From Girardinichthys multiradiatus (Eukaryota; Chordata; Actinopteri; Cyprinodontiformes; Goodeidae): 64,000 bases of DNA. The stretch's first letter is position 1, and each line of letters begins with the position of its first letter. Where the stretch lies: assembly GCF_021462225.1 (NCBI RefSeq), contig NC_061797.1, forward strand, positions 33,816,147-33,880,146, read 5' to 3'. The notes under the pieces were generated by a model that did no database searches, had not been told where the DNA came from, and worked only from the letters and a program-made list of their open reading frames with translations. Below are positions 49,301 to 59,510 of this stretch, piece after piece. The translations under genes and the position numbers were made by a program.

Positions 49301-51396
49301 AGCAGTAGTTTTGGCCTTGGAACTCGGGATGCCATTTCTGCCCAGTCTTTTTCTTACTGTCAAATCATGAACACCGACATTAACTCAGGCAAGTGAGGCC
49401 AGCAGTGGTTAAAATGTTGTTCTGCATACTTAGGTGACCTCCTGGATGAGTATTTGATGAATAATTATGGTAAGCCAGGCACTCCTGGGAATATTTCTCC
49501 ACTGTTCCATGTTTTCTCCATTTGTGGATGATAGCTCTCACTGTGGTTTGCTGAAGTCTCAAAGCCTTAGAAATAGCTTTGTAACCCCTTCATGAGTGAT
49601 ATATGCGAATGAATTGGTTTCTCATCAATGTTTACATTGCTATAAATCAGTGCATGATGTGTTCCTTTTTGAGCCTACTTCATGCTGCTTCATGCAGGTT
49701 TTATGTTGGTGGTTTCCTGGATACGTCTGGCAGTACCTAGGGTTGGGTGTGGCTCATGAATCTGAACCCAACATTCAAAAAAATGCAGTCAATCAGTTAT
49801 CTCATGATTTAACAAGGGGAGATTACTTTTTCACATAAGGCTAGGTTGATTTAAATAGTTTTTCCCTTAATAAATGAAATCCTTTGAAAAACAGATTTTG
49901 TATGTACTCTGGTTATCTTTTTTATTAACATTGTTTTATGCCCTGCGATTAAAAGAAAGCAAAAACAAAATCTGTAAGGGGAAAATATTTTTTCACAGCA
50001 CTGTAAGCAATTTAGGTATGTACAGTCTGTTAATAAATTAAAACACACATTGTAATGAGACTAAGAACATTTAAGCAGGTTTAAAACATACTTATAGCTC
50101 TGTATTAATAATGTTTTTAGTGGTCTGATGCACTACTCTAATAATAATAATTAACAGAAATAAAGACTTGAAAACTTGGTGTGTAATTAATCTATATAAT
50201 GTGTTTTACTTAGTGAACTGAAATACTGAATTTTACTTTTTTAATAATGTTTTAATTCATTGTATGGAATTTGCATTTAGTGATGCACATCTTTAATAAG
50301 AGAGCTGTCCATATTGTTCCTAGTACTGTAAAGACAGTATCTGAGTAGGTGTGTGTGTTTGTGTGAGTACGCGCGTGTGTGAATCAAAGTAGTTTGGACT
50401 GTGAACCAGTGGAAGGAATAACATCTTATTTTCACTCTGATTGTAGTGACAAAACCTGCTGAGTGAGGAGACTACTCTAATGGATATGTGGACATTCAGA
50501 TGGCCTGTCATAAGCATCTGTGCATGTGTGTGTGAGTGTAAATCCACTGGGAACACTCATCTTATCCTAAATGCCATGACTAATTTCACGCTCTCGCAGC
50601 AAAGGTCATGGCACTGGCTTGTTTGTGTGTGTAAATGTTTGTGTGTACACATCTATTTCTTGTGTATCCACAGAAAAGTTAACCTGGTTAACCAGAGTGC
50701 AGGTGAAAATCTGCTGCTGATGTAGCCTTAAGCAACAGAGATTCTGGGCAACACCACTTTACGTCAATAGCTATCAGACTCAGCCTCACACAGATACAAA
50801 CTCAAATAAACAGCTAGTATTCACTTTCAAAAAAGCAATACATGGACACTGGTAAAAACCTTGCTATTGTTCACTTAGTTCTTATCTTTTTTAAACCCCA
50901 CTTTACTGAGTGACGTCTGTTGCAGAGATTTACGATAATGAACAAAAATGTACAGACCTCAAAATGCACACTGACACGCTCTTATGCACAGACCCACAAA
51001 AACAATTATATCACTGTTGGCAGTTCTGCAATAAAATCTGATGCAACTATCAAACACATGCCTTTAGAGTGCAGACAACAGGGAAACTTAAAAAAAGTTA
51101 CCTTTACATTTTTTTTAAAACACCACTGAATGCTACATTTCTACACTTAGTAAAAAGATTACAATCAAAAAATTACATTTTATGAATAAGATAAAGTGAG
51201 TACTATCATGTAAAATTCATGATATGATATATCTTTCAGCCTTGACTGAATCCAGTGGTTGTAGCAAGATGCAGAGACAGAGTGACAGAATGAGAGATCA
51301 AGTATGACACCGAGTGCACATAAGAAAGAATCAAAAGACAGAGGGAGAAAGTGGGAGAGTGCGAGCGTACGTTTGTGCACATATGGGTTTCGGCGT

Positions 51397-51436
<40 letters not shown>

Positions 51437-54400
51437 CACAGCCAGTTTAAGTGTGTGTCTTCTAAGGCCCCTGTTGATCATTTTGACACATGTCTGAGCA
51501 TTTCTGTCACTTTTATGTCACTGTGGAAATTCTACAGATTAGTACAACATCCTTCATGGTGCTAGGCCAATCCAAATCAACAGAATGCATGCAATATTAA
51601 ACGCTAATATTCCCCACAGCCTTTTATGCTCCAATATTACAAAGACAGAAGAAAGGTCTTGAATATTCGCTTGGAGGGAAAGCACGGAAAGGTTTAAAAG
51701 AAAACTGCACACAGGCACCAAAAGAAAAGAACTCCTTGTAGACAAATGCACATATTATTCACTGATGTGTTTCAAATAATCAAAGCTCCTACAGAGAATA
51801 GGCCACATAAAAAACATGTGCATATTGCTTATATCTGTTGCATCACCCAACTCAACAAAAGAAGTAATATACTAGGAAAAAAAGGAAAGAAGCTTGGGAG
51901 GGAGGAATAATCTGAGACTGATAAATATATGGAAGAGAGAAAAAAAGTCAACAGAAAAGAATTAGATACTTAGAAAGTGCCGACACAAAGAGTGGTACAG
52001 GGTGGGGGTTATGGATAACGGTTGAGTGAAATGAAGCAAAAGACAAACAGGGAAAAAGGGGCTGATTAGAGATGCATGCTGAGGGAATGTCATTGTTCTA
52101 GTCGATTTGAGACATTATTTAAACAGCGACTCAGGAGAGAACGACAGAGTATGAGACAGAGAGCGATCAGTAAAGAAAAGAGGATAAAGGCGGTGCAGGG
52201 ACCTAGAGAGCATAGAGACAACTGTAGTCTATAAAACGATGAAAAAAAAAAAGTATGAAAGATTTTTTTATATATTAATACATAGGCACATGTCCATGTT
52301 TGGAAGCATTTTCTTTTTTTTCCGTTAGACTTTTAAAAATTTTAACAATGAATGAATGAAGAAGAGTATTTTTTTTAAATAAATAATCTGAGAAATTTTA
52401 ACATGTTCTTAATGAAAATTGTAAAAGTAGTCACTTGTCTGGTTTGTCTGGATGTTCTCACGTTCAGTCCAAAGAAGATAATTTGGATCCAAATGTTATT
52501 ATTTAGCAGAAAATAGCAGTTTGTTAGTGTTCAATTTTATTATGATATTATTGGTTTAAATAGAATAAAACAAAACTACAGTCTTGGTAAAAATTAGGTA
52601 CCTTTTTTCAAAATCGTACTCGTACTCGTCGTCTTCCGCTTATCCGGGACTGGGTCGTGGGGGCAGCAGACTCAGCAGAGACGCCCAGACGTCCCTCTTT
52701 CCATACACCTCCTCCAGCTCCTCCAGGGGGAGCCCAAGGCGTTCCCAGGCCAGCCGAGAGACATAGTCCCTCCAGCGTGTCCTGGGCCGTCCCCTGGGCC
52801 TCCTCCCGGTGGGACGTGCCTGGAGCACCTCCCGAGGAAGGCGTCCAGGAGGCATCCGGTATAGATGCCTGAGCCACCTCAAATTGCTCCTCTCGATGTG
52901 GAGGAGCAGCGGCTCTACTCCGAGCCCCTCAACCTATCTCTAAGGGAGTGCCCGGCCACCCTACAGAGGAAGCTCATTTCAGCCGCTTGTATCCGGGATC
53001 TCATTCTTTCGGTCATGACCCAAAGTTCACGGCCATAGGTGAGGATAGGAACGTAGACCGACCGGTAAATTGAGAGCTTTGCTTTTCGGCTCAGCTCTCT
53101 CTTCACCATAACGGACCGGCACAGTGCCCCCATTGCTGTGGCAGCCGCACCGATCCGTCTGTCGATCTCCTGCTCCATTCTTCCCTCACTCGTGAACAAG
53201 ACCCTGAGATATTTAAACTCCTCCACTTGAGGCAGGAACTCCCCTCCAACCTGAAGAGGACAAGCCACCTTTTTCCGGTCGAGTACCATGGCTTCGGACT
53301 TGGAGGAGCTGATCCTCATCCCAGCCGCTTCACACTGTAGTTGGAACACACCCTCCGGTCCCCCTTCTTATGAAGGGGGACCACCACCCCAGTCTGCCAG
53401 TCCAGAGGCACTGTCCCCGACCGCCACGCAATGTTGAAGAGGCGTGTCAACTATGACAGCCCTACAACATCCAGAGACTTGAGGTACTCAGGGCGGATCT
53501 CATCCACCCCCGAAGCCTTGCCACCGCGGAGCTTTTTAACCACCTCGGTGACTTCAGCCTGGGTGATGAAAGAGTCCAACCCCGAGTCCCCAGCCTCTGT
53601 TTCCACCACGGAATGCAGGATTGAGGAGATCCTTGAAGTACTCCTTCCACCGCCCGATAATGTCTTCAGTCGAGGTCAGCAGTCTCCCACCCCCACTATA
53701 AACAGTGTTGGCGAAACACTGCTTCCCCCTCCTGAGGCGCCGGACGGGTTGCCAGAATCGCTTCGAGGCCAACCGGTAGTCCTTCTCCATGGCCTCACCA
53801 AACTCCTCCCAGGCCCGAGTTTTTGCCTCTGCCACCGCCCGGGCTGCAGCACGCTTGGCCTCACGGTACCCGTCAGCCGCCTCAGGAGTCCCACAAGCCA
53901 ACCACAGCCGATAGGACTCCTTCAGCTTGACAGCATTCCTTACTGCCGGTGTCCACCACCGGGTTCTGGGATTGCCGCCACGACAGGCACCGCAGACCTT
54001 ACGGCCGCAGCTACGGGCAGCAGCATCGACAATAGATGCGGAGAACATGGTCCACTCAGACTCTATGTCTCCAACATCCCCCGGGATCTGGTCGAAGCTC
54101 TCCCGGAGGTGGGAGTTGAATACATCCCTGGCCGAGGACTCTGCCAGGCGTTCCCAGCAGACCCTCACTATGCGCTTGGGCCTGCCAGGTCTGTCTGGCT
54201 TTCTCCTCCTCCAGCGGATCCAACTCACCACCAGGTGGTGATCAGTGGACAGCTCAGCCCCTCTCTTCACCCGAGTGTCCAAAACATGCGGCCGAAGGTC
54301 TGATGATACGACAACAAAGTCGATCATCGACCTCCTGCCTAGGGTGTCCTGGTGCCAAGTGCACTGATGGACACCCTTATGTTTGAACATGGTGTTCGTT

Positions 54401-57400
54401 ATGGACAATCCGTGACTAGCACAGAAGTCCAATAACAAAACAACACTCGGATTCAGATCGGGGAGGCCATTCCTCCCGATCACGCCTCTCCAGGTGTCAC
54501 TGTCGTTTCCCACGTGGGCGTTGAAGTCCCCCAGCAGAATAATGGAGTCCCCAGGAGGGGCACTATCCAGCACCCCCAACAGGGACGCCAAGAAGGCCGG
54601 GTACTCTGCACTACCACTCGGCCCGTAGGCTGAAATGATAGTCAGAGACCTCTCCCCAACCCGAAGGCGCAGGGATACGACCCTCTCATCCACTGGGGTA
54701 AACCCCAACACGAGACGGCTGAGCTGGGGGGCAACAAGCAAACCCACACCAGCCCGCCGCCTCTCCCCGTGGGCCACTCCAGAGTAGAAGAGAGTCCAAC
54801 CCCTCTCAAGGAGATGGGTTCCAGAGCCCACGCTATGCGTGGAGGCGAGCCCGACTATTTCTAGTCGATATCTCTCGACTTCCCGCACAAGCTCAGGCTC
54901 CTTCCCCCCCAGCGAGGTGACATTCCACGTCCCTAGAGCCAGCCTAAGCATCCGGGGATCTGGCCGCTGAGATCTCCACCTTCGTCCGCCACCCAATCCT
55001 CTTTGCACCGGTCCCTCATGGTTCCCCTTGCAGGTGGTGGGCCCACTGGGGGATGGCCTCGCGTCTCTCGTTCGGGCTTGGCCCGGCCGGGTCCCGCGAG
55101 GAGCAACCCGGCCACCAGGCGCTCTCCGACGAGTCCCGACCCCAGGCCTGGCTCCAGGGTGGGACCCCGGCTCCGCCGTACCGGGCGACGTCACGTGCCT
55201 CGATATTTTGTTCCTCATGAGGGATTCTTGAACCACTCTTTGTCTGACCCATCACCTAGAGCCTGTTTATCATGGGAGACCCTACCAGGGGCATTTAGGC
55301 CCCAGACAACATAGCCTCTAGGATCATTTGACCACTCAAACCCCTCCACCACGTTAAGGTGGCGGTTCAAGGAGATTTTTCAAAATCTAGGATGTTAAAT
55401 ATCAGAAAATACGACAACTGATTTGTTCTTTTCCTTGTTCTAAAATTCTTTAAATCAAACTTCAAAAATACAAAAACCCACAACTATTCAACATTGTCAT
55501 TAAATATAAAAAACACAACCAAAATAGAAAGGCCATGTGTGAAAAGCTTAATTGATGAATTACATGAATTAATTAATCAATTAAGGAAGTTTCCATGTCC
55601 GTCAAAGCAGTCATGAGAAAAACTATGCACATGCATATGCTTGTGGGACTTAAGTCAGGGGATGCTAATATCCATCCCATGCATCCCTGCTTCTTCCCTA
55701 CAGGGTTGCTGGGGAGCTGGTGCCTATCTTGAGTGGTCTACAGGCGAGAGGCAGGGTACACCTTGGACAGAACAACCAGTCCATCGCAGAGCAACACAGA
55801 GACACACAGGGCAAACAGCCATGCACACACCCATTCACACCTAAGAGCAATTGAGAGAGATCAATTAACCTAACAGTCATGTTTTTGGACTGTGCGAGGA
55901 AGCTGGAGAACCTAGAGAGAACCCATGCATGTATGGGGAGAACATGCAAACTCCATGAGAAGAAATTGTTGCTGCCCATCAATCTAGTTAGTTTTATTAG
56001 GCTACTTCCAAACTATTTATAGTAGGGATTCACCGATATGTAAATCTTGGCCGATATTAATATCTGACAACGTTGCTGTTACGACCGATAACTGCTATTC
56101 ACAAAAACTATCGGCTATAAAGACGGCAACAAGATGGAAATAAAAAATGATTTCTTTTAAATTGCCCCAGTTTTACTTATAAGGCCAATACCAATATGTT
56201 AAAAGAAATCACTAACATTGGCTGATACAGCTTTTTATGCAGACATATCGTGTATCCCTAATTTGTAGTCCTTCATTTAGGATAACATTTAGGATACCTG
56301 TCAGTCTTTGCAGCAGTGGGTGTCCTGGGAACTTCACATGAATTTAAGACTGTGTAATACTCTAAGAAACTGCAATTAAAACTTCAAAATCCATTAGCAT
56401 CTACAGTTTTGAACAGATGTCCATTTTAGGAAACATCCCTTGCCATTCAACCCCAAATGCCTTTGATGGGATTTAGGTCAATGGGAACAAGTAGAACAAT
56501 CCAAAGAGGGATGATATTCTTCTGGAACAAGTCCTTTGTTAGATGAGTGTAATAAACTATAGCATTGTTCTGTTGAAAACCAAGCCAGATAAGGCTTTGT
56601 TGTTCTTTTTGATGGAAAAGGCTTTTCAGATCATGATGGAAGCTCTGCCAATGTGCTTAGTAGAAAACATCTCCAGTGGAATCTTCTGGTTGTGCCTATA
56701 AGATTGGAAGCCATCAGGACTGTCCATATTCATTTTCTTCTGGTCAGGTAAGAAAACTGTCTTCCACCTTTCAATGTTCTGTCTTTGGTGCTTCCTTCCA
56801 AGATTTAACCAGCCAGGATTGTGGTATGGCAGAAGACATGGCTTTTTAAGATTTTATGTTTGTTGTTATTTAAGCCATTGTCTACCAGTTGCATTATTGA
56901 GGTTAATGGGTTGCCTGTATTTTCACTGACAGCCCATCCGATCCTCCTGTTCAGTGTACTTTTAACAAAAAATAACACGTTAAACAGTTAAAACAATTTT
57001 TAGCAAATAAATAATAATATGTTCTGGAAGAAATGTAAGAAACACATTTTACATTTAAAAAACTTTATTTTTGTTCAAGTATGCATGCATGCATGCATGT
57101 ATGCATGTATGTATGTATGTATGTATGTATGCATGCATGCATTTGAGATACAGCTGATTTAGTAGGTTTTCCCACTTGCAAAGCAAGTGTTTAATTTTTA
57201 TCATACTCTTCAACTGTGAGTGACAGAATCCAAAACAAAAATTCAGAAAATCACATTGTGTTATTTTTAGGTAAATAATTTACATTTTATTGCATGACAT
57301 AAGTATTTGATCACCTAACAACCAGTGAGATCCCAGCTCTCACAGGCATGTTAGCTCTTCTTCAAGAAGGCCTCCTGTTCTCCACTCATTACCTGTATTA

Positions 57401-59474
57401 ACTGCACCTGTTTGAACTCGTTATCTGTACAAAAGACCCCTGTCCACAGATCAAACAAACTCCAACTCTCCACAATGGCCAAGACCAGAGAGCTGTGTAA
57501 AGACATCAGGGATAAAATAGCAGACCTGCACAAGGCTGGGATGGGCTACAGGAAAATAGCCAGGTAGCTTGATGAGAAGGAGCAATTAAAAGAAAATGGG
57601 AGAAGTTCAAGATGATGGTCTCCCTCGGTCTGAGGCTCCATGCAATATCTCACCTTGTGGGGCATCAGTGATCATGAGGAAGGTGAGGGATCAGCCCAGA
57701 ACTACACAGCAGGACGTAGTCAATGATCTGAAGAGAGCTTGGACCACAGTTTCAAAGAAGACCATTAGTAACACACTAGACCGTCATGGATTAAAATCCT
57801 GCAGCGCACACAAGGTCCCCCTGCTCAAGCCAGCGCATGTCCAGGCCCGTCTGAAGTTTGCCAACAACCTTCTTCCCTCAGTAAAGGCATTGAAGATGGG
57901 TCGTTGCTGGCTCTTCCAGAATGACAACGACCTGAAGCACACAGCCAGGGCAATTAAGAAGTGGCTCTGTAAGAAGCATCTCAAGGTCATGGAGTGGCCT
58001 AGCCAGTCTCCAGACCTGAACCCAATCGAAAATCTTTGGAGGGAGCTGAAAGTCTGTGTTGACCAGTGATGGCACTGAAACCTGAAGGATCCGGAGAAGA
58101 TCTGTATGGAGGAGTGGTCCATAATCCCAGCTACAGTGTCAAGTAGTACAGGAAACGTCTGATATCTGTAATTGCAAACAAAGGTTTCTGTACCAAATAT
58201 TAAGTTTTGTTTTCCTGGTGCATCAAATACTTCTGTCATGAAATAAAATGCAAATTAAATACCTAAAAATTACACAATGTGATTTTCTGGAGTTTTGTTT
58301 TAGATTCCGTCACTCACAGTTAAAGAGTAGCTATGATAGAAATTAAAGACTTATACATGCTTTGCAAGTGAGAAACCTGCAAAATCAGCAGTGTATCAAA
58401 TACTTGTTCTCCCCACTTTATTTAGGCATGTATGGATGCATGTATGTATGTTGTTGTAATTCATTCGAAAGCCCCTTGACATTAAAAAGGAAAGTGCTTA
58501 ATTAAGACCATGAGAAGATTTTGACCAAAGAGAATTTCTCTCTCCAACCCTCCTCTCTCTTTCTCTTTGAGCATCACCAGCATCACCATCTATACATTTA
58601 CATGCTTGAAGATATGTGATGTATACCTGGATAAAATTCAGCCATTTATAATTGCATCTGAAACTCCGCTGTTAAAGCAAACAAGCTTTGTGCATCTGTC
58701 TTTAAATCAGTGGGACTTGTTAATATGAACTTTTATATGTTTGCCACAATTTGTTGTGTAAAACAATGTCACAGTGGCTGTGAGATCTGCTCCATCTGTG
58801 TGGTTATGAGACATTTGTTACTCACATTATTTCCAACTGTGTGGCTCGCAGGTAGACACATACAGCGGTACGGGGTCATACTGGTGTCACACTGGTCTGC
58901 ATGGCCGTGACACTCACATCTGTTCAGGTGACATAAACGATATGGTGTGAAAATACCAATTATACCAAATACAGAGAAACAACTTAAAGTTTTGTTACAG
59001 AGGTTTAGAATACATTTCAAATTAAAAAAACAAAGAAAATTGGATAAATGCTCTCCCTTCCTTAAAATGTCTGTTCTAATTTCCTCCATCTTTAAAACAT
59101 GAGTAGTTGCAATGAAAAGAGGTCATTCCACAATATTAAATATCACTTCAAGTATTATCAGTGTAACATAGGAGGTAACAGACCTCTCATAAAAACACAT
59201 GCAATTACACACACACACACACACACACTCTTGTTTTGCTATGTGTAGTGAGGACCATCTGTTGACTCCCATTGACAATAACCCTAAACCTAACCATTAC
59301 CAGTGCATGCCTAACCCTAACCTTAACCTAAACTCAATTCACACCTTAGTCCTAAACCTAACCGTTAGCAAAATAGGTCGTGAGGACCAGCAAAATGTCC
59401 TCACTTTGGTACAAATGGTCCTCAATTTGATGGTGAAATCGGGAAAATGGTTCTCACTGTGATACCAAGACAGG

Positions 59475-59510
<36 letters not shown>

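Larger units (their letters stand above)
52616..55375 (-). mobile_element. RTE-like LINE with 12-bp target duplication, RT core deleted
   Basis: Flanked by TTTTTCAAAATC at 52604-52615 and 55376-55387. Both ends are present: 5' end TCTCCTTGAACCGCCACC, 3' end with a short GTACGAGTACGA-type repeat tail after the GGATAAGCGGAAGACGAC motif. This end structure fits the RTE group (Expander/Rex3-like). An internal deletion near 53340 removes the catalytic part of the reverse transcriptase. Sense to ush2a. Confidence 0.92.

Noticed and set aside
53431..54303. 290-codon plus-strand ORF
   Set aside because: Antisense shadow of the RTE endonuclease ORF, which is GC-rich and has recognisable motifs on the minus strand.
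59281..59365. Interstitial telomere or chromosome fusion point
   Set aside because: CCTAAC units are few and degenerate and are embedded in what looks like a dispersed repeat.
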